Assembly: GCA_023974075.1 (NCBI GenBank)
Contig: JAMFTG010000647.1
Location: forward strand, 1-64,000
Direction of reading: 5' to 3'
Length of the DNA stretch: 64,000 bases
From: Chaenocephalus aceratus
Taxonomy: Eukaryota > Chordata > Actinopteri > Perciformes > Channichthyidae
Shown here: one piece after another, positions 31,962-64,000 of the stretch
Layout of the letters: each line of letters begins with the position of its first letter
How positions within the stretch are numbered: position 1 is the first letter of the stretch
Position numbers and translations under genes: made by a program
The notes under the pieces: generated by a model
The model's input: the letters and a program-made list of their open reading frames with translations, nothing else
Told to the model about the DNA's origin: nothing
The model's database searches: none

Positions 31962-32144
31962 AATAGGTCTTTGCACTACGTGCTCAGGCCCTAATGATTG
32001 TTCACGAGTCCCAACACACGAGTCCAAGTCGAGTCTGAAGTCTTTTGGTCACGAGTCCAAGTCGAGTCTGAAGTCTCTGTGTGTGCGACTTAAGTGCGAC
32101 TCGAGTCCGAGTCGCAGACTCGAGTCCCCATCTCTGGTGAGCTG

Positions 32145-32409
32145 CATGAGATACTGACAGGCTGTCAGGAGAGGGAGAGAGGAAAAGAGAGCGCTTCCAC
32201 TCATGTTATTATCCAAAGTTAATGTAAACTTGAATAACGTACTGCATTTGATGTAATAATTATGTTGGTTGTTGTTTGTGGAAGCGCCAGTGAATGAGCC
32301 CTCTGAGAACTGAGTTTTAAACATCACTTTAAATGGAAGATCCCCACAGGCCCCACCCACTGGATCGGATCGGCGATCGGCCCCAAAATTGGCGATCGGA
32401 GCATCCCTA
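32145..32409. other. Right remnant of the outer hAT
   Basis: Sequence after the inner hAT target duplication, ending in the GATCGG-rich terminus CGATCGGAGCATCCCTA. No coding motif. Confidence 0.6.
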
Positions 32410-33472
32410 ATTTCTAGGAAACAAACACACAGCACATGTATTATCTTTTGAATTTGGCGACCATTAGCCAATGTGTTGACATTTATCTAGAAATGAGCCG
32501 TTGCAACATGAGACTGAATTTGAAAGAGCTTGTACATTGTCTTCCACGGTCTTTCTGTAAACACATATATAATCAGGGCTGCACATAACTGGTGCGCATG
32601 CGCACCTCCGCCAAAAAAGTCATTTGAAAAAAGGTGCATTTGCATACCAACATAGAGAGAGAGAGGGAGAGGGAGAGGGAGAGAGAGAATAGAGAAAAGA
32701 GAGGAGAGAGAGAAAAATATATTTGCGAGTTGCATATGAACTCAGGGTCGGCCCGTAGCACTGGCGTTATAGATGTTCGCCTAGGGCGCCAGATCTGTGG
32801 AGGCGCTGCGCTGGCAGTTCTGGGAGGGAAAAAAACATTTTTGACCGTTGGGGCTCATCCTAATTTTCGGCCTTGATGTAACAACATTCATAATTAAGTA
32901 AATGTAACACCCTTTTTACCCCGGTTACACATTTCATTTGCCCTGTACGATGGGCGCTGTAAGTGATGAAAATGGGGGGTGTTGGCTTATCTGGTACCCC
33001 GCAGCTCACAGCCAACGTGCGAGTGAGCGAGGGAGAGAGAGAGCCCGGTACCGGCGCTGTTGTTATTAGAATCTGGTGCTAGCTGCTCTAACGGATGTAA
33101 GAAGAAGATGTTTCTACAATAATGTGGAGGGAGAGTCCTCTCCAGTCAGACTGAGAGGCTGATACTACAGCTCAGTGAGGTAAAGGACTCTGAGTGTTTA
33201 GATAGTTCACTTTAGTCTAAGTTCAAACTGTTTGATCACAATTTATGTAAACACATATTTCCAAGGCACTCCTTTATAATTATTGGGATAAACAGGTGTG
33301 AAATCATTCCAATATATACTATAGGACAGTAACCAAAAATATCCTTTAAAACTGGAGAGATAAAAAAAATGCATAAATAAATAAATGTTAAGGTAAAATA
33401 AGATATGAATGAACAACACAAATAAAATAAGTTACATTCATTTGTTATTGGCTATGGTAGGTTATTGGTTAT
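32410..33472. other. No gene; hAT-like ends and (GA)n
   Basis: CAGGGCTGCACATAACTGG (about 32575) resembles a hAT terminus. (GAGAGG)n occupies 32655-32715. A segment near 33050-33190 (TGTTATTAGAATCTGGTGCT, CAGCTCAGTGAGG) is related to the hAT copies at 44101-52426 and 60277-61224. No exon was seen. Confidence 0.5.
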
Positions 33473-33967
33473 TGTTACGTACTCCCCCCCCTTTTGTTAT
33501 CCTCTTTGTTCTCTCTGCTGTGCAGGTACACCTGGCTCCGCCTTCCTCAGGTGTTCCCAGTTGCCACTCAGCCGAGCTTGGCGCAGGTGTTCCCAGTTGC
33601 CAATCAGCCCACGCATAAAAGAGGAGACTGAAGGAGAAGGAGGTGGCCGATCACTACTCCGGATGTCTCTGCTGTGGCAGAGCTCTTTTGCTTTTTGTTG
33701 TGTTTCCTGGAGGACGTGTTAGAGTTAGGTTTTTGCGGCTTTATTTCTCCTGTTAGGTTCTGTGTGATTTTGGGTAGCGGAGGAAGGCTCTGGATCCTAC
33801 GGCCCGTGGTGTGGTTGGCCCAAGTCCCCTCCGTCTTTTTGTTTGTTTTATGATTGTGGCAATAAATGTACGATCAGAGTTTAGTGCCTACGTGTTGTGT
33901 ATTTTTGTTTTATGTTGCGGACTGCCTCACGAGCCACTACTAATGAGTAGGGAGGCGGGTTGTAACA
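33473..33967 (+). mobile_element. Solo LTR, 495 bp
   Basis: It begins TGTTACGTACTCC and ends GGTTGTAACA, flanked by an exact 5-bp duplication GTTAT (33468-33472, 33968-33972). It contains ATAAAAG (about 33616) as TATA and AATAAA (about 33861) as polyadenylation signal. It differs from the retroviral LTRs in this window; Gypsy-like by general form only. Confidence 0.9.
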
Positions 33968-34009
33968 GTTATGTTCACATACTTATTTGATTACATCCAC
34001 TTGTCTAAG

Positions 34010-34260
34010 ATGACAACAGATACTTTCGACCCAAACCCAGCTGTTGACTTGTGGATGCAAGCAGCTAATCGCAGACTCAACCAGAGAGAAAGTAGTAGGC
34101 CTACATCATCAGCTACCATGTCTGACAGAGAGGAAGACAGTGAGGAGAACAGTCAGGAGGATAGTGATGACAGCTTGTAGGATTACTGGTCGTGCTAATG
34201 TTGTCTTGTGTTCACCTCTGCATGTGTGTTCAGTGCCGTGTGTCTGGCAAATAAAGTCAA
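34010..34260 (+). pseudogene. C-terminal exon remnant of a hAT-type transposase
   Basis: The plus frame from 34010 reads MTTDTFDPNPAVDLWMQAAN, then RRLNQRE, and an acidic Ser tail (SDREEDSEENSQEDSDDSL) to 34180. AATAAAG follows at about 34250. The F-D-P-x-P-A-x-x-L-W pattern resembles the end of the hAT dimerisation region. The rest of the gene is absent; the solo LTR sits directly upstream. Confidence 0.4.
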
Positions 34261-34429
34261 GACCCCCTCAAAAGTTACGGTTTATTTCATTTTAAGGATG
34301 CGCAACATCTCCAGGTGCTCCTTTGAGAACCAGGGCAAAAACGTTATGTGCACCCCTGTATATAATAATACAAATATAAAATGTCTATAAAATAATGGAT
34401 TGCCATTAACGCCATTCTCACTGTATCAG

Positions 34430-56043
<21,614 letters not shown>

Positions 56044-56531
56044 CCCTGACACTGAGAACTGGAGGCCTTAAGGCTCAATCAAACACTAACCGCTGAGATA
56101 CCTGTCACCAACTATATTGGGAGGGGCTACATACAAGTTTACTTCGAGAGACACACAGGAATACAGCGCTCTCCCTCTCTCTTGCAGCACACACTCACGC
56201 GGGCTCTCACACCCACTTTTTCACAGTTTGATATGATCTTGTTTCTTACACAACAGAGGGGAAGTTATGCACTACTAACTTAACAGGATTGGTTACAAAT
56301 TTAAGGATAAAAAGATTATGTAAAAAATGTACCTATCATTAAAAATCATAATATAAAACTAATACAAACAATAGGATTTGATTTATCCAGCTAATTATGT
56401 TTAGCATTTCTATCATGGGGCGTGTGGATGACAGGTGGTGGGACAGTATTCAAAGAATACAAAGTATGTCATATTAAAGCACAGAGAGAGGGGTTGTTCT
56501 GTGGATTGTACAGCTTGTGTTGAATACTGTG
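56044..56531 (-). other. 5' flank of st6galnac2
   Basis: Presumed 5' UTR and promoter of st6galnac2 and spacer to mxra7. No clear TATA box, CpG island or further exon was recognised. mxra7 is transcribed toward it. Confidence 0.5.
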
Positions 56532-56913
56532 TGTAAGGGAAACTTCTATAGCAATGGAGAGTCAGGACTCAGAGAGACACGAGGAGAGTTGGAGCTTTGA
56601 TGTCAAACACTGATGGTTTATTTGGAGATTCGGCCGGAGAATTCACATCACAAATCCAAGAGCCAGAGGTTCTGACTTCACGGTAGAGTTGCCACGTCAA
56701 TTCTGAAGAACTCTACCCCACACCCATGTATTTAGCTAGTTCAGAGAGAATAATCAACATTGTGCATAACAAGATATAATCATAACACCTCTATCAGCTG
56801 ACGCCAACAGGCAGGAACAGGGAGACAGAACACTGAGAGCACAGCAGGTTACAGGTGCGTGTGCTCAGTCAGGACAGTATAAGTTATGGACCTTGGAAAA
56901 TATTTCCCCAACA
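56532..56913 (-). mobile_element. Solo retroviral LTR beside the mxra7 3' end
   Basis: TGTAAGGGAAACTTC to TTTCCCCAACA is 382 bp, flanked by an exact CTGTG duplication (56527-56531, 56914-56918). It shares ACTTCTNTAGCAATG and CGGCCGGAG blocks with the LTRs at 3830 and 16745, and is closer to that at 63549. It lies about 90 bp past the mxra7 stop. Confidence 0.9.
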
Positions 56914-57006
56914 CTGTGAACATGTTTATTAAAGTATGTGGTGCACTGCAGTAGTCCTGAAAGTAAAGAGGCAATCATATGGTGGATCCCAAAAGGTTAA
57001 GAAGTC

Positions 57007-57121
57007 TCAGATGGAGTAGAGTCTGATCTGCTCCTCCATGTCCACATCTGAAACCTCCCCAAACGTCTCCTGGTTGTCTTTCAGCAGCTTGAAGATGGCG
57101 GCCAGCTGCTCTCGTTGCACC
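57007..57121 (-). CDS. mxra7: mxra7 last coding exon
   Basis: Acceptor CACTTCAG at 57122. It encodes VQREQLAAIFKLLKDNQETF then GEVSDVDMEEQIRLYSI and TGA. This is the conserved C-terminus of matrix-remodelling-associated protein 7, a small single-pass membrane protein of unclear function. Its place next to an ST6GALNAC gene on the same strand equals the human order. Upstream exons were not found before 64000. A minus AATAAA lies at 56931-56926, 76 bp beyond the stop; the solo LTR begins just after it. Confidence 0.85.
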
Positions 57122-58190
57122 CTGAAGTGTATCAGAGAATAATATATAGTTGGGAAAGAACCAAGAAAAAAAGTCTACAAACCGTGGAACTTTTATCAGG
57201 TGGAATTCATAATAACAAACAAAACCCATTCTGTAAATGTACATTAAGAAAGCAGCGAAAGAACACTGAAACCAGTTCTGCCAAGTATCAATATTGATAA
57301 AAGTAAATACGCTCTTCTAGTAAGTAGTAAGCTGCAGGGATTTGTCATTTCTATAGTGGGTTAGAAGCCTGAAACAATGTCTGTGGTTTACCCACGATTT
57401 TCGGGCTTTTTCCCATGCCATAAAACATGTAAGCAAATACCGTACTCATGTTGTTTTTAGTGATATTTCTTGTCATAAAGAATATGGTTGTGAGCAACTG
57501 AGTAAATGAGTCGTTGGGGACATTAAACGTCATCTGGCCGCACACCAGTCCCCAAACTCATTGCTATTGCATTACAAAATTATTTGTGAAGATGACCTTT
57601 TTTAATAAAATATGTATCAAGTATCATTTACTTTTTATTTTCTGAAATAGTGCAAAATCCAATGGCAAATGACCTTGGACTTTTTCAGAGGGAAGGGCAA
57701 TCAATGCAAACTTTCGGGGGTGACATATACAAATATTTCTTCCCTGCAGCACTCGGATGCTAATAAATACTGTAAAGACGAAAAATATGTTAAATGTCAA
57801 GAGATAAACTATAAAGACACATATACAAGGAAAAATCAAATAAATACATAACACAGTAGAGAATTTAAAGGATTATATTGCAGAGCAATGCAGCGTATTT
57901 GTTAACTGAAGGACATTTTACAGACCAAAACATGTTTTATGAAATGAATCAAAAGAGTTGCATGAATCATCCTCTTTACTGTCACAATACTACGGAAAGA
58001 CAAGGGAAACACAACAGGAACAGACATGCCAAAGGGTGAATACTGGTAGAAGTTGCATCAGAAACCCTGCTATCTGCTGTTTGCCAAGTAGAGGAAGCCA
58101 TCCTCATCCAATGTTTGTTAAAGTATTGAAACCTTGAGTTAGACATTAAATTGAGAGCTAGGGTCATTTTCTTCAGACAATCAGAATTCT
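57122..58190. other. mxra7 intron, no further feature
   Basis: AT-rich intron sequence. Open frames here lack splice context or motifs. Confidence 0.55.
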
Positions 58191-58208
58191 ACGGTGGCCC
58201 TGAAGTGC

Positions 58209-58328
58209 AAGACACCACAGCATTTCACAAAACGCCACAGCATTTCACAAAACGCCACAGCATTTCAGAAAACACCACAGCATTTCACAAAACACCACAG
58301 CATTTCACAAAACACCACAGCATTTCAC
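58209..58328. repeat. 20-bp minisatellite, left arm of element B
   Basis: Six units of CATTTCACAAAACACCACAG with C/G variants. Confidence 0.92.
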
Positions 58329-59301
58329 ATTGGACGGAAAGGGTATTCCTTAGGGAGAACACTTCTTGTTTGTGATTGGACAGAGATAGCCATAGAAGCA
58401 CTGCTGTGATTGGTTGTTTTTGCTGCCAGTCAAGAAATGACGCATCGTGATTGGCCCAACACATCAGCCGTTAGCTGTTAGCACACACTCAGAGCTCACA
58501 GCTCCTCATATCTGTTCAGAAACTGGACAAAAGTTAAACATATACAAAACACAGACTGTCTATGTCATGGCGAATACAGTCGCTGCTTTATTTATGTCTG
58601 TATGACGTTGTTGTGAGTGTGGACGGAGCAGCTACAGGTTAGTTTAGCCTGATCGATCCGATTCCGATAGGATTTACATGGAGATACGGCCCGCCCCCTC
58701 TCCAGCGTCTTGTTTGAATGACAGGAGTAAACACAGAATTAATGCTTTATTAATTCATGGTTTTTAAGGGGCTTATCTCCATGTAAATACTATGGTAGAC
58801 CACCCAATATTCGCATCGCTCTAATCGCTCGAGTTTCACCGCGGCTGTCAGCTGTGTTTGCTCCTGTCAATGCTGTCATTCAAACAAGAGGTGCTGAGAG
58901 GGGGCGGGGCGTAACTCCATGTAAATCCTATCGGAGATACCAACTACAACAAAATGAACATATTTGACCGTGATTTAATTGTAATACACGTTTCAAAGTG
59001 ATGCCGAATTAACTACATACTGATAACGGTTAGTAAAAACCATGAATTAACGCTTTGACAAGTCTGCAGATAAGACGGCAGCTAAAAGCTTTTAAAATGC
59101 GTGTTTTCTGAATGGAATCTGATCCATCAGGCTAAACTAACCTGTAGCTGCTCCATCCACACTCACAACAACGTCATACAGACATAAATAAAGCAGCGAC
59201 TGTATTCGCCATGACACAGACAGTCTGTGGTTTGTACATGTTTAACTTTTGTCCAGTTTCTGAACAGATATGAGGAGCTGTGAGCTCTGAGTGTGTGCTA
59301 A

Positions 59302-59345
59302 CCATAGACATATAAAGAGACATAGACATCTTTATATGTCTATGG
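59302..59345. repeat. 16-bp inverted repeat inserted in element B
   Basis: CCATAGACATATAAAG (59302-59317) and its complement (59330-59345) surround a 12-nt loop. The segment is absent at the matching place in the other arm and in copy A, so it is a tiny later insertion, with GCTAA-like flanks on both sides. Confidence 0.8.
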
Positions 59346-59517
59346 TGCTAACGGCTGATGTGTTGGGACATATTTCGCTGTCGGGTATTGACCAATCACG
59401 AAGCGTCATTTCTTGACTGGCAGCAAAAACAACCAATCACAGCAGTGCTTCTCTGGCTGGCTCTGTCCAATCACAAACAAGAAGTGTTCTCCCTAAAGGA
59501 ATACCCTTTCCGTCCAA

Positions 59518-59740
59518 TGTGAAATGCTGTGGTGTTTTCTGAAATGCTGTGGTGTTTTCTGAAATGCTGTGGCGTTTTGTGAAATGCTGTGGCGTTTTGT
59601 GAAATGCTGTAGTGTTTTGTGAAATGCTGTAGTGTTTTGTGAAATGCTGTTGTGTTTTGTGAAATGCTGTAGTGTTTTGTGAAATGCTGTTGTGTTTTGT
59701 GAAATGCTGTGGTGTTTTCTGAAATGCTGTAGTGTCTTGC
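59518..59740. repeat. 20-bp minisatellite, right arm of element B
   Basis: About eleven units of GTGAAATGCTGTGGTGTTTT with T/C and A/G variants. Confidence 0.92.
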
Positions 59741-59757
59741 ACTTCAGGGCCACCGTA

Positions 59758-60276
59758 GATTTCCTTTTGGCACCAGTGCGCCCCCCGCTGGCAGGTGGCC
59801 TGCTACAAGATCTAACACAGTAATAAGCATTGTCAACTTACTAGCCTGTCCTCCTACAAAAAACGACCATATAGGTCGATTGTTCAGCAGCTAAATACAA
59901 CCCAGAGTCACATTTTAAAGTGTAGCACCTCTAGTGGTCGTGGAAGAAACAACATGCTCCTGTCGATTGCAAACGCTCTGTGGAATAGTTTGGCCATTAA
60001 AATGTTTTTTTATTAGATTTCTAGCGAGAAGTGGATATTGTACTTTTATAATCTACGTCCGGATCCGGACCCAGACGCCGACCTATACGGACCCGGAGCT
60101 ATAATCAATACATTAATAGGGGATTTTTCGGCTCCTCCCACTTTTTTAACGCTGATTTGGGTGACTTGTGTAATTCGTGGAGAACCGAAGAGTTTTCGTT
60201 TTGGGGGTGGGGGGAGTCCGTCCGTCAGTCTGACTGACGGACAACTTCTCACTTCAAAAAAGAAGAAGAAATCTAG
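59758..60276. other. mxra7 intron, no gene
   Basis: Contains an 11-bp palindrome pair GTCCGTCAGTC/GACTGACGGAC around one T near 60222-60244. No exon. Confidence 0.5.
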
Positions 60277-61224
60277 ACCGCAAACACAATTAAACAAGCG
60301 AGTACCTGTTTTTCCTGGCCAAGGACAGGTTCCTTGAACACAACACGAGCGTAACGTGTCTTCACGTGGTATATGTCTCGTCTGAAAGGAGTGCTGACAG
60401 AGAGCACCGGAACGCCGCTCCAGCCCTTAAAATATTGCAATACCCATAAGGAGCCGTACACATGCCGCAGTGTTTGCGTGGCTGTGTCTTTAGTTGTAAG
60501 CACAGTGGCGATCTGTTGTTATTAGCATCTGGTTAGCTAGCTATGCTAACGAATTTAAAGCGCTTTTCTACAACCAGGTGGAAGAGAGCTCTCTCCTGAG
60601 AGGCTCAAATAACCTCAGCTCAGTGAGGTTAAGGCACACCTTGATATGATCAATATAGTTAAGAATGAGACTAAATGAAAAACAGGTATAAAATACTATA
60701 TGACAGTAACAAAAAACTTGTTAAAAATAACAAGAATAGAGTTTAAAATGGGAGTGATTTGTAAAATATCCAAAAAGAAAAATATGCTTACAGTTCTGTT
60801 TCATATGGGTGTTGAGAGATGTATCCATAGATCTCTTAATGTTGCTCTCAAAGTGTACCAGATTGATGCTTTTAACTTCAATATTTAAAAAAAAAAGCAT
60901 GCCCCCGGACCCCCCTAGAGGATGTTATGTCCCCCCCCCACTTAAATAATGTTCACATGGATAGGATACTAAATACATTTGCACACATCTTGTGTCCATA
61001 TCTTTCTGTTTTGGTGGTCACGCCACACCGTGCACATGCATGCATACGTGAGTCATGGTGAGATATCTGGATTAAGAGGTTGCTTTTTCTTTGCAAAGCA
61101 TGAAAGAAAGGCCAAATGAATGGGCTGTGATTTTAGTTTTTTTAAGCAGAGGTTGAGTTCAATAATTTGTACGACCCTCGGAGGATGTTGTAAAAATTGA
61201 AAGGAAAAAGGTTCCCCACCCCTG
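60277..61224. mobile_element. hAT copy related to 44101-52426, one end truncated
   Basis: The right terminus TTCCCCACCCCTG ends at 61224. Interior matches (GGAGCCGTACACATGCCGCA, AGCTAGCTATGCTAACGAAT) are in opposite orientation to the intronic copy. The left terminus is missing. It lacks the DIRS insertion and so shows the empty site at about 60463-60481. Confidence 0.8.
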
Positions 61225-63015
61225 CTGTAAATAATAATAAAAACCCTTGATTTATAACTTAACATCTCTGTCTCCTATTGATCTGAGTATATCATAAAGA
61301 ATAGCCAGTTAATTGAAGCATTATAGCGCAGGCCTTTGTCAGATGGTATATTACGCTGTTTTTTTTCTGCTTCGAATAGTTCTCTCTTTTTTCACCATAC
61401 CTGTGTTTGCATCACTGTAACCAATGAGCACCTGCATGTGTATGAGAATGGCCCTGACTCCATTTCAGCCCAGATTTACAAACTCCTGGCAGGACAAGCT
61501 CGAGCTCAATTCTTACACTGAATTTAAAAAAAGTGAGTGAGGGACTGCAATATAAGAGGGAAAGAAAGAGAAACTTTGAAACTGTTAAATTGTTATGATG
61601 TGTAAAGACTGATATTGTTCTATAATCGGCTGAAACTGTTAAGTTATGATGTGAAACGGTTAACAAAGAAAAAGGGACTCTCAAGCTGCTGCTACACTTT
61701 ATTTTATTTATCTAAAATTAAGCACTTTTAAGATGCACATATTTTCAAAAGCTATTTTATTTATTTTCTCCATTTTATTTGTAAATGCAGCCCGAGAGGA
61801 ACATTACACATATCCACAGTATTTACTGTATAGTTCAATGTTAATTGACAATACATATTGTTGTTTATGAATTGCACTTTATTTGATTGGCAGTCAGTTG
61901 TTGATTACATGCAGACGTTGATAAAGCTACAGGTCACTTCAATATATATCACACTAATTCATGAAGCAAGTTAGACATTTTGATGTTCCGGACCTTTGCA
62001 TGGGGAGATTTTCTCTAACTGGACCTCGTTGAATTTTAGTTGAAGACCCCTGATCTACGTCCAGTGGATGTGTAGGATCTACAGTTTGATAGATATACGA
62101 AGATGATGTGAGGTCTCGCCAGGAGAACGTGTACTGTATATGGGGCAGCTTCCATGTAAAGTTAGCGTGGGTGAAAACAGTATTTCCGGTCTCGAAGTTT
62201 TCATAATAAAACCGGAAGTATTCCCCACACTGTCAAATGATTACACAGTGATATCTCCATTACTTATCCACTAAAAAACATCAGTTTATCCTTGTTAATT
62301 ACACAATATTGATTGGCTTAAATTGTGTACAATGCTTTTGTGTTTTTCACCTTCGATTAGGAGAAACAAATTGTTTTTTCGGAGTTTGGAAACTACAGAG
62401 TTTCCGAAGACACTCCACTACCCAGAATCCCCAGCTATCGTTTGGGACTACAACATCCGCCTTGCTTTACAAACCCCGTGATTAGCCCTCAAGCTCTGTG
62501 ATTGGATGTTGGAGTGGCAGTGCGACAAGGTTACGCTGAGCGTCAAACAGCTCTTTGAAATGGAATGGAACCATGCCAGACTATCCAAAACTGGACTTGG
62601 ACGAGTCCAGCCCGGCCCTCCCCCCCCAGAATTACACTTGCTGGCTATTGTGTGTTTCGCAACATGTTCGATGGCACGTCTCTACTGGGAATTGTAGTTT
62701 TAAAAGACGTTTTCGTATTTCCCACAATTAGAAGTTGCCAGTATTAAACTGTATACATCTCTGGAGGTTTAGGGGATACAAAACACATTGGTGTTATCAA
62801 ATTTAAAACATATAATTAACACATGGGTGAAAATTGCTTGTGTCCATAATGGGCAGCATTAATATACCCACATGACAGCTAAGGTCAGAAGAGCTTTATT
62901 TAACAGCTGGTCTTATGTCTGTGACCCCTCCTGTTGTTAATTGATAAGCCTGAAACATGCACTTGTCAAGGTTCAGATGCACATTTAGCAAATATGGCAG
63001 TAGCCATCGATCATC
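61225..63015. other. mxra7 intron, no gene recognised
   Basis: 61380-61700 and 62340-62750 have some open frames and moderate GC, but no motif or paired splice sites. The block 62380-62700 could be an unrecognised repeat. Confidence 0.45.
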
Positions 63016-63017
63016 TT

Positions 63018-63190
63018 AAGATAAGATACTTTATTGATCCCAAGTTGGGAAATGTTTTTGTTACAGCAGCATGTATTACTTTGTTCTACTCCACTACAAT
63101 TTAGAGGTTAACCTGGTATTTTTACTCTACTACATTTATTTTTGTTACTTTAAAGATTCTGATTAATGATGTGAAATATAAACAACCATT
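63018..63190. repeat. LINE-tail and MITE-like fragments
   Basis: AAGATACTTTATTGATCCCA (63027) is a common fish LINE 3' end. 63085-63180 (CTACTCCACTACAATTTA, TTACTTTAAAGATTCTGATT) resembles the repeat at 54240. Confidence 0.55.
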
Positions 63191-63548
63191 AAATCAGACT
63201 TTAGTTACACCCGAGTAAAATTCAGCCTTATCAGTTTGTCTGTTTTTCACATCCTCCTGTTAATATCTTTGGACGTCCTGCACTAAACTGTTTTATTGTA
63301 GAGATCACTACAGTATCTTCTTGATATTTTCTATTCTATATTTCTATCATTGACCCCTATTTTGTATGTAGGCTACTCTTAATATTTAAATGTTTTCATC
63401 AAATATAACTTATTCAACAACTAAATTCAATAACGTGCTTTAACCACTAGGAGGTGCGGTTTAAAAAAACAGTGGTCTAGTTAATAAAACATAATAATAT
63501 CAAACATAATATGACTATTCACTTTATTGTGAAATTAAAACAGAACGG

Positions 63549-64000
63549 TGTAGTGGAAACTTCTGTGTAGCAATGTTTGAGGAGTCACCGACTCAGGAAG
63601 GAGACAAGGTAGAGCAGGAGTTTTGATGTCAGAGCACTGATGATTTTATTAAGAGGTACGGCCGGAGAATTCACATCACAAGTCACAGCAGTCACGGTCT
63701 GACTGCACGGGTGGTTGCCACGTCAATTCTGGAGCGCCTCTCTCTTGTCAGCCCATTTAACTGGTTTCAGAGAGAGTCGTCAACATGTTTAGATAAGATA
63801 GCTTTAGATAGTTTGGGCACACTGAGTTACCTGCGTCCGCCACTTATGGCCTCGAATATGTCATACCCTGGAGTCCACAAACAACAAAGAAGGAAGTGTC
63901 CCAGTGCATCCACAACAAAGACCATCTGTGACCTAGTATTGACCGGTCACAGAATGGGAACAATAACATTATTGGCTGAAGCAGCCTGTGTCCTTAAAGG
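63549..64000 (-). mobile_element. Retroviral LTR, cut by the window edge
   Basis: TGTAGTGGAAACTTCTG starts it. GGTACGGCCGGAGAATTCAC and TTGCCACGTCAATTCTGGAG match the solo LTR at 56532-56913. Whether a full provirus follows is not visible. Confidence 0.75.

Larger units (their letters stand above)
18591..32136. mobile_element. Inner hAT transposon shell, 13.5 kb with nested insertions
   Basis: Termini CAGAGATG (18591) and CATCTCTG (ending 32136) are flanked by an exact 8-bp target duplication GTGAGCTG (18583-18590, 32137-32144), diagnostic of hAT. Subterminal AAGTCNAAGTC repeats occupy both ends (18597-18740, 31990-32120). Its interior is filled with other transposons: BED, piggyBac, THAP, Harbinger and palindromic elements. 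No complete transposase of its own remains. Confidence 0.85.
18201..32409. mobile_element. Outer hAT transposon, split by the inner hAT
   Basis: The left end TAGGATGCTCCGATCG (18201) and the right end, read inward TAGGGATGCTCCGATCG (ending 32409), are matching inverted termini with the GATCGG-rich subterminal sequence of hAT elements. Flanks ATTTATAG and ATTTCTAG agree at 7 of 8 positions if four bases were lost at the left end. Only 18201-18590 and 32137-32409 belong to this element. Confidence 0.65.
58191..59757. mobile_element. Palindromic DNA element B (complete)
   Basis: The element begins TACGGTGGCCCTGAAGTGCA and ends with its complement at 59757. Each end continues into the 20-bp minisatellite (about 6 units left, 11 right), then into inverted arms of about 300 bp (for example CTCACAGCTCCTCATATCTG), around a unique centre of about 500 bp. 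No transposase and no certain target duplication. The opposite-orientation, truncated copy A is at 22085-23510. Confidence 0.85.

Noticed and set aside
34010..34180. Acidic Ser/Glu plus-strand ORF as a host gene
   Set aside because: Only a C-terminal tail is present, with a hAT-type end motif and a solo LTR immediately upstream. A transposon remnant is more likely.

Overview
The window is vertebrate nuclear DNA, almost certainly from a teleost fish. It holds two split host genes with GT..AG introns. The rest is dense transposable-element sequence of fish type: hAT, piggyBac, Harbinger, DIRS, Ngaro, LINE, endogenous retrovirus and LTR retrotransposons. I see no prokaryotic operons, tRNA, rRNA or CRISPR.

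Host genes. A nine-exon sialyltransferase gene of the ST6GALNAC1/2 clade lies on the minus strand (34430-56043). Its exons join in frame to 446 codons. Immediately upstream, also on the minus strand, is the last coding exon of mxra7 (57007-57121); its other exons lie beyond the right edge. ST6GALNAC2/1 and MXRA7 are also neighbours in human, so the order is conserved.

Left third (2663-17666) is a nest of LTR elements. A non-autonomous LTR retrotransposon (copy 1, plus strand, target duplication GATTG) was split by an endogenous retrovirus (3830-17151, minus strand, duplication CCCTC). The retrovirus was in turn split in pol by a second member of the copy-1 family (copy 2, 9703-13194, minus strand, duplication CTTTG) and carries a truncated LINE in its leader. 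The retrovirus keeps recognisable gag, protease, RT, RNase H and env, but all are broken and integrase is missing. Copies 1 and 2 share a Pro-rich repetitive protein. Both also carry a motif at the predicted RNA 5' end that pairs with the site just inside the LTR, as in Tf1/sushi self-priming.

Middle (18201-34400) is a nest of DNA transposons. A hAT lies within a hAT (inner target duplication GTGAGCTG). Inside are piggyBac, THAP and BED remnants, a palindromic element with 20-bp tandem repeats, and a 4.2-kb Harbinger-type element. The Harbinger element carries a two-exon Myb-like gene and a 2.4-kb foldback. A solo LTR (33473-33967) lies near the 3' end of the sialyltransferase gene.

Right half. 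The sialyltransferase introns hold two classes of tyrosine-recombinase retrotransposon. A Ngaro element (37338-42782) has split direct repeats. A DIRS1-like element (44912-52110) sits inside a hAT and has inverted termini and an internal complementary region. Beyond mxra7 lie a second palindromic element, a second copy of the intronic hAT and a partial LTR at the edge.
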